Origin: Streptomyces sp. NRRL B-1347
Lineage (GTDB): Bacteria > Actinomycetota > Actinomycetes > Streptomycetales > Streptomycetaceae
DNA length: 64,000 nt
Reading direction: 5' to 3'
Assembly: GCF_000720325.1 (NCBI RefSeq)
Contig: NZ_JOJM01000003.1
Coordinates: 248,001 to 312,000 of the forward strand
The notes below the pieces were generated by a model. That model was not told where the DNA came from and ran no database searches. It worked only from the letters and a program-made list of their open reading frames with translations. Positions 37,266 to 45,428 of the stretch are shown piece by piece (position 1 is the stretch's first letter; each line of letters starts with the position of its first letter). The position numbers and the translations under genes are program-made.

Positions 37266-38431
37266 GCAGCACGGCCACGGCCGACCCGGCGGCCCTGGGA
37301 GCGGAGTTCGCCGACGCGGTCCGCGACGCGGCCGCCGACTGGGACGCGCGCGGCCAACTGCCCGCCGACGTCCGCCGCGCGGCCGCGCGCGCGGGGCTGC
37401 TCGGCGCGGATCTGCCGCCCCGCTACGGCGGGCTCGGCGTCACGCCCGCCGAGCTCGGCGAGGCGTGCGCCCGGCTCGGCGGCGTGTGCGGCTCACTGCG
37501 CGGCCTCGTCACCGTGCAGGGCATGGTGGGCGCCGCGCTGCTGCGCTGGGGCACCGCGGGGCAGCGCGAGCGGTGGCTGCCCGCGCTCGCCCGGGGCGAG
37601 CTGATCGCCGCCTTCGCCGCGACGGAGGCACAGGCGGGCAGCGACCTCACCGCCGTCGCCACCGCGGTCGAGCGGAACGGCGACGCGTACACGGTGACCG
37701 GCGAGAAGCGCTGGCTCACCTTCGGCGAGATCGCGGACGTGTTCCTGGTCCTGGGCCGCGCGGAGGGACGCCCCGTCGCGGTGCTCGTCGAGGCGGACCG
37801 GCACGGCGTGCGCAGGGACCCGGTGCGCGGCCAGCTCGGCCTGCGCGCCGCCCAGCTGGCACACGTGCGGTTCGACGCCGTGCGCGTACCGTCCGAGAAC
37901 CTGGTCGCGCCGCCTGGCTTCGGCCTGTCGCACGTGGTGGGCACCGCGCTCGACCACGGGCGGTTCACGGTGGCCTGGGGCTGCGTCGGGATGGCCGAGG
38001 CGTGTCTGCGCGCGGCCGCCGGGCACGCCGCGCGGCGCACGCAGGGCGGGGTGGTCCTGGCCGAGCACCAGCAGGTGCGCGCGCTGTTGGGGCGCGCGGT
38101 GGTGGACGGCCGCGCCGCCCGGGAGCTGTGTCTGCGGGCCGCCCGGCTGCGGGCGGCCGGTGACCCGGACGCCGTCGTGGAGACCGTCGCCGCCAAGTAC
38201 GCGGCGGCGCGCGCCGCCACCTCGGTGGCCGGGAGCGCGGTACAGGTCCTGGGCGCGGCCGGCTGCGCCCCCGACAGCCTGGTGGGCCGCTGCTACCGGG
38301 ACGCCAAGGTCATGGAGATCATCGAAGGCTCGGCCCAGGTGTCCGAGCTGCACATCGCCGACCATCTGCTGCGCGCCCACGGCCACCGGCGGGCTCGGCA
38401 AGAGCCGCAGCGAGAGGGAGGATCCCGGTGA
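37262..38431 (+). CDS. Acyl-CoA-dehydrogenase-like flavoprotein (FkbI type)
   Basis: 389 residues, GTG overlapping the ACP stop. Acyl-CoA dehydrogenase fold: LLGADLPPRYGGLGVTP near the N-terminus, AFAATEAQAGSDL and VTGEKRWLTFGEIADV in the middle, and YRDAKVMEIIEGSAQV near the end with the Glu at the position of the catalytic base. FkbI-type members act on carrier-bound glycerate, oxidising the C-O end towards hydroxymalonyl-ACP with the 3-hydroxyacyl dehydrogenase. Its place between ACP and FkbH genes is the main support for this role over ordinary fatty-acid oxidation. Confidence 0.85.
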   Translation: MSSTATADPAALGAEFADAVRDAAADWDARGQLPADVRRAAARAGLLGADLPPRYGGLGVTPAELGEACARLGGVCGSLRGLVTVQGMVGAALLRWGTAGQRERWLPALARGELIAAFAATEAQAGSDLTAVATAVERNGDAYTVTGEKRWLTFGEIADVFLVLGRAEGRPVAVLVEADRHGVRRDPVRGQLGLRAAQLAHVRFDAVRVPSENLVAPPGFGLSHVVGTALDHGRFTVAWGCVGMAEACLRAAAGHAARRTQGGVVLAEHQQVRALLGRAVVDGRAARELCLRAARLRAAGDPDAVVETVAAKYAAARAATSVAGSAVQVLGAAGCAPDSLVGRCYRDAKVMEIIEGSAQVSELHIADHLLRAHGHRRARQEPQREGGSR

Positions 38432-39525
38432 GCGCACCGACCCGCGGACCGCACGACGGAACGACGGCCGGGCCCGGCACGGACCCCGCGCGGGCCCCGG
38501 AGCCGACGGTGAAGTGCCTGGTCTGGGACCTCGACGACACCCTGTGGGACGGCGTCGTCCTCGAAGGCGACGCCCCCGAGCCGTTCGCGGCCGCCGTGCG
38601 GGCCGTACGCGCTCTCGACCGGCGGGGCATCCTGCACGCGGTGGCCAGCCGCGGCGAGTACGACGTGGCCGCGGCCCATCTGGCCGCGCACGGGCTCGAC
38701 ACCCTCTTCACGGTCCTGGAGGTGGGCTGGGGCGCCAAGTCCAAGGCCGTCGAGCGGATCGCCGCCGAGCTGAACATCGGGCTCGACACGGTCGCGTTCA
38801 TCGACAACGACGCGGTGGAGCGGGCCGAGGTGGCCGCCGCGCTGCCGGACGTCCGCTGCTATCCGGCGCACGAGGCGGAACTCCTCACCTCGTACGCGGA
38901 GTTCACGCCGCGGTTCGTGACGGACGAGTCGGCGCGGCGGCGCCAGCTGTACCGCACCGAGCGGCGGCGCAAGGCCGCGGAGGCCGAGCACACCGGTCCG
39001 CCCGCGGAGTTCCTGGCCTCGCTCGACCTGGTCCTCTCGGTCCGGCGGGCCACCGGGGCCGACCTCGCGCGGGCGCACGAACTGACCGTGCGCACGCACC
39101 AGCTCAACACCACGGGCCGCACCTTCGACCTGGAGGAGCTGCGCCGCCTGTGCGCGGACCCCGGGCACGAGGTGCTCGTCGCGGGGCTCACGGACCGCTT
39201 CGGCTCCTACGGCACCATCGGGCTCGCGGTCACCTCGCTCCGGGACGACGCGACCGTACTCGAACTGCTGCTGATGTCCTGCCGGGTGATGTCGCGCGGC
39301 GTCGGCGCGGTGCTCGTCGACCACATCGTCGCGCGGTCCCTCGCCGCGGGCCGCCGCCCCGTCGCGGAGTACGTCCCCACCGGCGCCAACCGGCAGATGC
39401 TGGTCACGCTCCGCTTCGGCGGCTTCGCGGTGGTGGAGGACGCCGGTGACCGGATGACCCTGGCCGTCGACCCCGACGGCCCGCCGCCCGCCCGCAACCA
39501 CCCGGTACGGGTGGTCGCCACGTGA
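38428..39525 (+). CDS. FkbH-like HAD-superfamily glyceryl-ACP synthase
   Basis: 365 residues, GTGA overlap with the preceding gene. N-terminal HAD domain with VWDLDDTLWDGVVLEGD, where the first Asp is the phosphoryl acceptor and the DxDxT signature is kept, followed by a GNAT-like C-terminal half (THQLNTTGRTFDLEELR, SCRVMSRGVG). FkbH proteins take 1,3-bisphosphoglycerate, remove phosphate and attach the glyceryl group to a carrier protein. This is the committed enzyme for the hydroxymalonyl/methoxymalonyl route and the clearest marker of the pathway here. Confidence 0.9.
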   Translation: MSAPTRGPHDGTTAGPGTDPARAPEPTVKCLVWDLDDTLWDGVVLEGDAPEPFAAAVRAVRALDRRGILHAVASRGEYDVAAAHLAAHGLDTLFTVLEVGWGAKSKAVERIAAELNIGLDTVAFIDNDAVERAEVAAALPDVRCYPAHEAELLTSYAEFTPRFVTDESARRRQLYRTERRRKAAEAEHTGPPAEFLASLDLVLSVRRATGADLARAHELTVRTHQLNTTGRTFDLEELRRLCADPGHEVLVAGLTDRFGSYGTIGLAVTSLRDDATVLELLLMSCRVMSRGVGAVLVDHIVARSLAAGRRPVAEYVPTGANRQMLVTLRFGGFAVVEDAGDRMTLAVDPDGPPPARNHPVRVVAT

Positions 39526-39554
39526 CCGCAGCCGAACGGAACACGGAGACTCCC

Positions 39555-40439
39555 ATGCGTCAGGACAGTGCCGGAAGCGGCGTCATCGGCGTGGTCGGCG
39601 CCGGAACGATGGGCGTCGGCATCGCCCAGTGCATCGTCGAGGCCGGACACCGCGTGGTGGCCGTCGACCCCGAGGACGGTGCCCTCGCCGCCGCCCCGGC
39701 CCGGCTCCGCGACGGCATCAGGCTGGCCAGGATGGTCCGCAGGGCGCCCGCGGCCGTCCCGATGGACCGGGCCCTGGCCGCGGTCACCTGGACCGCGCGC
39801 CTGGCGGACCTGGCCGCGGCGTGGTTCGTGATCGACTGCGCGCCGGAGCGCATCCCGCTGAAGGAGAAGCTGTTCCGCGAACTGGACGAGGTGTGCCCGC
39901 CAGGGGCCGTGTTCGCGACGGGGACCTCGGCCATCCCGGTCGAGCGGCTGGCCGCGCGCACGGCGAGGCCGGAGCGGGTGCTCGGCCTGCACTTCATGAA
40001 CCCGGCGCCGATGAAGGAGGCCGTGGAGGTCGTCCGCGGCCCGCGCACCTCGGACGCAACCCTGGACGCGGCCCTCGCCCTGCTCGCGGGCATCGGCAAG
40101 AAGGGCATCGTGGTCGCCGACGGTCCCGGCTTCGTCTCCAACCGGGTCCTCATGCTCACGATCAACGAGGCCGCCACCGTGGTGCAGCAGGGCACCGCGG
40201 ACCCCGCCACCGTCGACCGGATCTTCGAGGAGTGCTTCGGGCACGCCATGGGCCCGCTGGCCACCGGCGACCTGATCGGCCTCGACACCATCGTGGACAC
40301 GCTGTACGTGCTGCTCGAATGCACCGGCGACCAGCGCTTCCAGCCCTGCGATGGGCTGCGTGGGCTGGTCGCCGACGGTCGTCTGGGCCGCAAGAGCGGC
40401 CGGGGCTTCCACCGCTATCCGGCCCGCGCGCCGAGGTGA
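39555..40439 (+). CDS. 3-hydroxyacyl-CoA-dehydrogenase-like enzyme (FkbK type)
   Basis: 294 residues from the ATG at 39555, chosen because GGAG lies six bases before it; a GTG at 39522 overlapping the FkbH stop would add 11 residues. Rossmann fold GVVGAGTMGVGIAQ at the N-terminus for NAD(P), then LHFMNPAPMKEAVEVV and GPGFVSNRVLM, as in 3-hydroxybutyryl-CoA dehydrogenases. In this setting it oxidises the free hydroxyl of glyceryl-ACP on the way to hydroxymalonyl-ACP. It is the last gene of the run on this strand; no FkbG-type O-methyltransferase follows, so the hydroxyl should remain unmethylated unless a distant enzyme acts. Confidence 0.87.
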   Translation: MRQDSAGSGVIGVVGAGTMGVGIAQCIVEAGHRVVAVDPEDGALAAAPARLRDGIRLARMVRRAPAAVPMDRALAAVTWTARLADLAAAWFVIDCAPERIPLKEKLFRELDEVCPPGAVFATGTSAIPVERLAARTARPERVLGLHFMNPAPMKEAVEVVRGPRTSDATLDAALALLAGIGKKGIVVADGPGFVSNRVLMLTINEAATVVQQGTADPATVDRIFEECFGHAMGPLATGDLIGLDTIVDTLYVLLECTGDQRFQPCDGLRGLVADGRLGRKSGRGFHRYPARAPR

Positions 40440-40478
40440 CCCCGGCGCGCGGCGCCTTCGCGCGGACGCGGGTTCGCC

Positions 40479-43400
40479 CTAGGGAGCGAGCCGGTACGCG
40501 TTGGTGATCGTCTCGGTCATGGTGTTGCCCGAGGTGTCCTTCAGGTACACCCGGTACGACACGGCCTTGGCCGTCGCCGGGTGCCGCACGCTCGCGGTGC
40601 GCGCGCCCTCGGCGCCGGTCGTGACGGGGGCCGACTTCCAGGTCCTGCCGCCGTCGTAGGAGACCTTGACGGTCAGCTCGGCGATCTTGTCCTGGCCCGC
40701 GGCCGCCCCGGCCACCTTCAGCGGGACGGTGAGGGTGCCGCCCGCAGGGGCGGTGCCGTTCAGCGCCAGCTTCGGCGCGAGACGGACGGTGGAGAGCGGC
40801 AGGTCGGTGGGCGGCTCGTCGGGCGTCTTCGCCGAGGTGAAGGTCCAGGCCACGGACACCTTCGTGCTCGTGGTGGTGGCCTTCGCCGGACGGGTCGCCT
40901 CCATGGTCAGCCGGTAGGGCGCGGAGGCGGCGGGGAGATCGGCGTACACCGCGCCCGGCTCGCCCTCGGCGATGGTCCGGCCGCCGGATTCCAGGCGGGT
41001 GAAGCCTCCGGTCGTGAGGGAGTCCCCCGCGTGTCCCGCGCCGTCGTTGAACAGCCGGACGTAGGCGTCCATGGAGTTGCCCGCGCGGCGCGCGCCCTGG
41101 CCGGCCTCGGCCTTGAGGTCGGGGCCGATCACGCCGGTGTTGAAGTTCAGCGTGTAGCGCTTGCCCGCCTTGTACGCGACCGGCTCCGTGCCGTAGTTGA
41201 TGATCGGCACCCCCGCGTCGTCGAGCTGCGCCACGGACCACATCCAGTGCAGGCCCTTGGTGTTGAGATAGGTCGTGCCCGAGGCCGGGAGGTTCAGGGT
41301 GGTCACCGACTGGAGCGGCGAGCCGTAGTCGTTCGCACCGATCGGCGTGAGGGACAGCGTGCCCTTGCGCCGGGCGGCGGAGGAGCCGACGCCGTACTTC
41401 ACCTCGGCCAGCTCGGCCTTGGTGGTGGCGTGCTTCAGGCCGGTGAACCAGTTGCCGGTGCGGCTGAAGGCGAGGCGGTAGTCGACCTTCTTGGCGGAGC
41501 TGCCCGGCACCTTCCACACCCCGTTGTACTGGGCGTTCAGCGTGGGGGACGCGGCGCCGAGCCCGGCCGTGCGGATGTCGGCGTCAGCACTCAGGCTCCA
41601 GCTGCCCGCGATCCCGGCCGCCGTGTCGTCGTAGCTGATGTCCGACGCCGTGAGGCGTGCGGTCCGGTCCGGGGCGGTGACGGCGACCGGCTTCGCCTTG
41701 CGGGAGTCCAGCGTGATCGTCGACTTGGCGCCGACCTTCAGCTTCGGCTGGACGAAGACAGCGAAGGCCTTGGTCGGCCCGTGGACGGAACTCTCCAGGC
41801 CGTAGGTGCCCTTGGGCAGCCGCACCGTGGCCGTGCCGCTGCTGTCGTAGGGGACCGTGGTCTTCGTCTGCGTGGCGCGCTCGGTGAGCGTGGTGGTGTA
41901 GCTCGCCGTGCGCTTGCCGTTGACGTCCAGGTGCGTCAGCGTGACGTCGTACGACTCGACCTCGCGGTCGACGACGAGGCCGGTGCGGACCGACTGCCCG
42001 TCACCTGCGGCCAGTACGGTGCCGCCGTAGATCCCGTCGGCGGTGCCGAGCTTGGTGTCGGCGGTGACGGTGGTCTTCGCGGTGCCCTTGGCCGGGACGG
42101 TGAGCTTGGTGTCCTTGAGGGTGAACATGCCCGCCGGGGCCGGGCCGCCGGACGGGTTCACGGTCGTGGTGGACAGCGTGAGCGTGACGGGCTGGGTGCC
42201 GTGGTTGCGGTAGGTGAGCGTCTTCTTGACCGGCTTGTCGTCGGTGTGCGGCCAGGCCTGCGTACCGAAGGAGAGCGTGCCGGGCTCGGAGGAGACGGAC
42301 GCGGAGACCGCGCGCGTCAGGTCCACCCGGCCCGCCCCCTGCTCGTAGGCGTTGAGCTTGGGGTGGGGCTTGGCTGAGCCGGTGAGGACGGCCTTGAGCT
42401 GCGGACCGGACCAGGTGGGGTGCTGCTGCAGGAGCAGGGCGGCGGCCCCGGCCACGTGCGGGGTGGCCATCGAGGTGCCCGACAAGGAGGTGTAGCCGTC
42501 GCCCTCGTCGTCGGACAGCAGCGTGGAGCGCGCGGCGGTGATGTCCTCGCCGGGCGCGGTGAGGTCCGGCTTGGCGACGCCGTCGGCCGTCGGGCCCCTG
42601 CTGGAGGTCTCCGCGATCTTGTCCCGCTTGTCGACCGAGCCGACGGTGAGCGCCTCGGCGGCGCTGCCGGGGGTGTTCAGCGTGTGCGGGCCCGGGCCGT
42701 CGTTGCCCGCCGCGATGACGAACAGGGCCTTGCCGGAGAGCCGGGCGACGGCCTCCTCCATCGCGTCGGTGCCCTGTGTGTCGAGGCTGCCGAGGCTCAT
42801 GTTGACGATCTTGGCGCCGCTGTCGACGGCCCACTGCATGCCCGCGACGATGTCGGAGTCGTAGCCCGCGCCCACCTCCTCGGAGATGACCTTGCCGTCG
42901 AGGATCCGGGCGCCGGGAGCCGCGCCCTTGCGCTTGCCGCCCGACTTCGCGCCGGAGCCCGCGAGGATCGAGGCGACGTGCGTGCCGTGGCCCATGCGGT
43001 CCTTGGCGTCCGGGGCCCCGGTGAAGTTCTTCTCGACGACCTCGACGCCCTTGAGGTCCGGGTGCGTCTGGTCGACCCCGGTGTCCAGGACCGCGACCTT
43101 GACGCCCTTGCCGGTGTACCCGGCCTGCCACATGGTGGGGGCGCCGATCTGCGGCACGCTCTTGTCGAGCGTGGGGCGGACCTTGGCGTCCAGCCAGACG
43201 TGCGCGACGGCCGGAACGGCGGTGGCGTGGACGTTCGCGCGGCCGCCGGTGCCGCGGGTGAGGGAGTCCCACAGGTCCGCGGCGTCGGACTTGGGCGTGC
43301 TGAACGCCTCGCCGCCGACGGCGGGCAGGTCGCGGCGGTCCCGGGCGTGGCCCTTGAACGTGTCGGCCGCGCGGAAGCTGTTGGCCTTGCCCGGCCGGTA

Positions 43401-43817
43401 CCCGACGATCAGCGGCAGCGACGCGCGGTGCGCGTCGTCGTACTTGTCCCGCACGAGCCGCGTGACGTCGAAGAGCCGCCGGTCGAGCCTGCCCGCGGTG
43501 AGCAGCGCCTGGGCGTCCTGCGGCACCACGAACACGTGCCCCGCCTCGCGCCGTACCGCGATCGTGACCTCTTCGCGGCCCTTGCCGCGGATGATCCGGA
43601 CGACCTTGCCGCCGTCCGCCGCGACGACCACGCGGTCGCCGGTGATCAGCGTGACCGTCGCCGTCTTTCCGGCCCGGTCCCCCCGGCCGGCCTCGGCGCC
43701 CGCCTTCGCGGTGCCGTCGGGCCGCGCCCCCGTGTCGGCTGCCGCCGCGCCCGTGAGCAGCGCGCCGGACAGCACGGCGGCCATCGCCGCCGCCCCCACC
43801 CTCGATATGCCTGTCAC
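40479..43817 (-). CDS. Large secreted S8-family subtilisin-like serine protease
   Basis: 1112 residues. Signal peptide at the N-terminus (GISRVGAAAMAAVLSGALLTGAAAA), a propeptide-like region to about 215, then the catalytic domain with AVLDTGVD (Asp about 245), GHGTHVAS (His about 276), AAGNDG (oxyanion Asn) and GTSMATPHVAG (Ser about 447), all intact. About 600 further residues form beta-rich domains of the type that decorates large Streptomyces subtilases. It degrades protein outside the cell. GTG start at 43817. It converges on the end of the biosynthetic operon and is probably unrelated to it. Confidence 0.92.
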   Translation of the reverse strand: MTGISRVGAAAMAAVLSGALLTGAAAADTGARPDGTAKAGAEAGRGDRAGKTATVTLITGDRVVVAADGGKVVRIIRGKGREEVTIAVRREAGHVFVVPQDAQALLTAGRLDRRLFDVTRLVRDKYDDAHRASLPLIVGYRPGKANSFRAADTFKGHARDRRDLPAVGGEAFSTPKSDAADLWDSLTRGTGGRANVHATAVPAVAHVWLDAKVRPTLDKSVPQIGAPTMWQAGYTGKGVKVAVLDTGVDQTHPDLKGVEVVEKNFTGAPDAKDRMGHGTHVASILAGSGAKSGGKRKGAAPGARILDGKVISEEVGAGYDSDIVAGMQWAVDSGAKIVNMSLGSLDTQGTDAMEEAVARLSGKALFVIAAGNDGPGPHTLNTPGSAAEALTVGSVDKRDKIAETSSRGPTADGVAKPDLTAPGEDITAARSTLLSDDEGDGYTSLSGTSMATPHVAGAAALLLQQHPTWSGPQLKAVLTGSAKPHPKLNAYEQGAGRVDLTRAVSASVSSEPGTLSFGTQAWPHTDDKPVKKTLTYRNHGTQPVTLTLSTTTVNPSGGPAPAGMFTLKDTKLTVPAKGTAKTTVTADTKLGTADGIYGGTVLAAGDGQSVRTGLVVDREVESYDVTLTHLDVNGKRTASYTTTLTERATQTKTTVPYDSSGTATVRLPKGTYGLESSVHGPTKAFAVFVQPKLKVGAKSTITLDSRKAKPVAVTAPDRTARLTASDISYDDTAAGIAGSWSLSADADIRTAGLGAASPTLNAQYNGVWKVPGSSAKKVDYRLAFSRTGNWFTGLKHATTKAELAEVKYGVGSSAARRKGTLSLTPIGANDYGSPLQSVTTLNLPASGTTYLNTKGLHWMWSVAQLDDAGVPIINYGTEPVAYKAGKRYTLNFNTGVIGPDLKAEAGQGARRAGNSMDAYVRLFNDGAGHAGDSLTTGGFTRLESGGRTIAEGEPGAVYADLPAASAPYRLTMEATRPAKATTTSTKVSVAWTFTSAKTPDEPPTDLPLSTVRLAPKLALNGTAPAGGTLTVPLKVAGAAAGQDKIAELTVKVSYDGGRTWKSAPVTTGAEGARTASVRHPATAKAVSYRVYLKDTSGNTMTETITNAYRLAP

Positions 43818-43943
43818 CCGAATTGCCTGTCCCTTGAACGTGTCGATCCGACCCCCCGTGAGACGCGATCATGACACGGGCGGTTCTCAGGAAACGGAAG
43901 AGATGTCAGGGAACACCCGAACACGGGGTGTCCACGGGCGGAC

Positions 43944-44795
43944 TCAGCGGCCGTACGCGTCCCTTGCGATCCGGACGAACGAGCGGATCAGCGGGTTCGC
44001 GTCGCCCGCGCGCCAGGCCACCAGGACACGGCTGGGCGGCATGTCGGCCAGCGGCACCACGGCGAGCCCCCGGCCCGGCTCGTGCCCCAAGGGCGTCATG
44101 CCGACCGTGCCGTTCCAGAGCACGGCCTGCCGGCACTCCTGGACGGCGCGCACCACCGGGCCCGCACGCGTCTCTCCGCCGTTCCAGTACGACTGCCAGA
44201 CGCTGTCGGTGCCCTCGGGGAACAGGAACCAGCGGCGGTCGGCCAGGTCGGCCGCCTTCAGACGGTCGTGGCGGGCCAGCGGGTCGTCGGCGCGCAGCAG
44301 CGCGCCCACCGGGTCGGCGCGCAACTCCCGTACCGCGAGACCGGTCTCGTCGAACGGCCCGCGGGTCAGGGCGACGTCGACGAGTCCGGCGCGGAGCCCG
44401 CAGGTGGGATCGGTCAGGTCGGTCTCGCGGACCACGACCTCGACGTGCGGATGCCGTCGGCGGAAGGCCTCGGCCAGGCGCGTCGCGGCCGGGTCGGCGC
44501 CGTCGCCCAGGATGCCGACGGCGAGGGTCGCGGCACCGGCCGCCGCGGCCACGCGGGCGCGCACCCGGTCGGCCCGGTCGAGCAGCACGCGCGCCTCGTC
44601 GAGCAGCACCGACCCCGCGCCGGTGAGCCGGACACCGGCGGACGACCGCTCGAACAGCGCGGCGCCGAACTCGGCCTCCAGCTGTCTGATCGCCCGGCTC
44701 AGCGGCGGCTGGCTCATGTGCAGCCGGACGGCGGCCCGGCCGAAGTGCAGTTCCTCGGCGACCGCCACGAAATAACGCAGCGTGCGCAGCTCCAT
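43944..44795 (-). CDS. LysR-family transcriptional regulator
   Basis: 283 residues from the ATG at 44795. The classical N-terminal winged helix-turn-helix is visible (ELRTLRYFVAVAEELHFGRAA, then MSQPPLSRAIRQLEAEFGAALFERS), followed by a periplasmic-binding-like effector domain. It is divergent from the cupin gene at 44876 with an 80-bp spacer carrying a perfect inverted repeat, the usual arrangement for a LysR protein controlling its neighbour. The effector is unknown. Confidence 0.9.
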   Translation of the reverse strand: MELRTLRYFVAVAEELHFGRAAVRLHMSQPPLSRAIRQLEAEFGAALFERSSAGVRLTGAGSVLLDEARVLLDRADRVRARVAAAAGAATLAVGILGDGADPAATRLAEAFRRRHPHVEVVVRETDLTDPTCGLRAGLVDVALTRGPFDETGLAVRELRADPVGALLRADDPLARHDRLKAADLADRRWFLFPEGTDSVWQSYWNGGETRAGPVVRAVQECRQAVLWNGTVGMTPLGHEPGRGLAVVPLADMPPSRVLVAWRAGDANPLIRSFVRIARDAYGR

Positions 44796-44803
44796 GGCGG
44801 CAC

Positions 44804-44820
44804 GATACCCGTGGGGTATC
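44804..44820. promoter_or_regulatory. LysR-type operator between the regulator and the cupin gene
   Basis: Perfect 7-3-7 inverted repeat GATACCC-GTG-GGGTATC containing T-N11-A, the core LysR recognition pattern, 9 bp upstream of the regulator start and 56 bp before the cupin ATG. Confidence 0.65.
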
Positions 44821-44875
44821 GAGGTGACGGAAGGGGTCTTGGACGCGGGCGGCGCCCCGGCGGTGGAATCGACGC

Positions 44876-45376
44876 ATGACCGACACACCGCAGACCAAGG
44901 ACACGCCGGACACCGGCCCCACCGTCACCGTGACCGGCCCCGGCGAGGGCGAGACCATCGTCCTGGGCACCACGCGCATGCGCGTCCTGGAGGACGGCAC
45001 CGCCACCGGGCAGCGCCTCGGGGTCACCGAGTCCGTCCTCGCGCCGCACACGCCCGGACCGCCGCAGCACCGCCACGCCCGCCACGACGAGGGCTTCTAC
45101 GTCGTCTCCGGCTCGGTGCGGTTCACGGTCGGCAGGCAGCACCACGACGTGCCCGCGGGCGCGTTCGTGACGGTCCCGCCCGGCGCCCCGCACACCTTCG
45201 CCAACGTGACCGACGAACCGGCCGTCCTGCTCAGCACGTTCACACCGCCCCTGTACGTGCAGTACTTCCGGGACCTCCAGGACGCGGCGGCCGACGGCCG
45301 GGGCCTGACCCCGGAGGAACATCTGCGGACGATGAGTCGCTACGCCACCGAACCGGCCACCGACGTCGCCCCGTGA
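44876..45376 (+). CDS. Cupin-domain protein, probable LysR target
   Basis: 166 residues with one cupin barrel. Motif 1 reads PPQHRHARHDEGFYVVSGSVRF with metal-ligand His and Glu, and motif 2 contains PPGAPHTFANVTDEPAVL. Proteins of this type are often quercetin-dioxygenase-like or small sensors; the substrate is not inferable. The gene is divergent from the LysR gene and ends in a GTGA overlap with a DoxX-like start that breaks off after 15 codons. A cupin plus DoxX pair under a regulator is a common actinobacterial layout, apparently damaged here. Confidence 0.82.
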   Translation: MTDTPQTKDTPDTGPTVTVTGPGEGETIVLGTTRMRVLEDGTATGQRLGVTESVLAPHTPGPPQHRHARHDEGFYVVSGSVRFTVGRQHHDVPAGAFVTVPPGAPHTFANVTDEPAVLLSTFTPPLYVQYFRDLQDAAADGRGLTPEEHLRTMSRYATEPATDVAP

Positions 45377-45420
45377 ACGTCACCTACGGAGTCGTCGCCG
45401 GTCTGCTCGCCCTCTTCTAG
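45373..45420 (+). pseudogene. 5' remnant of a DoxX-family membrane protein gene
   Basis: A GTG overlapping the cupin stop opens a 15-codon frame, VNVTYGVVAGLLALF, ending in TAG. This matches the beginning of the first membrane helix of DoxX-like proteins (typically NxTYWVVAGLLALFY). After the TAG the sequence goes straight into the 3' end of the convergent PucR gene, so the remaining 100 or more codons are lost. Confidence 0.6.
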
Positions 45421-45428
45421 GCCTCGTC

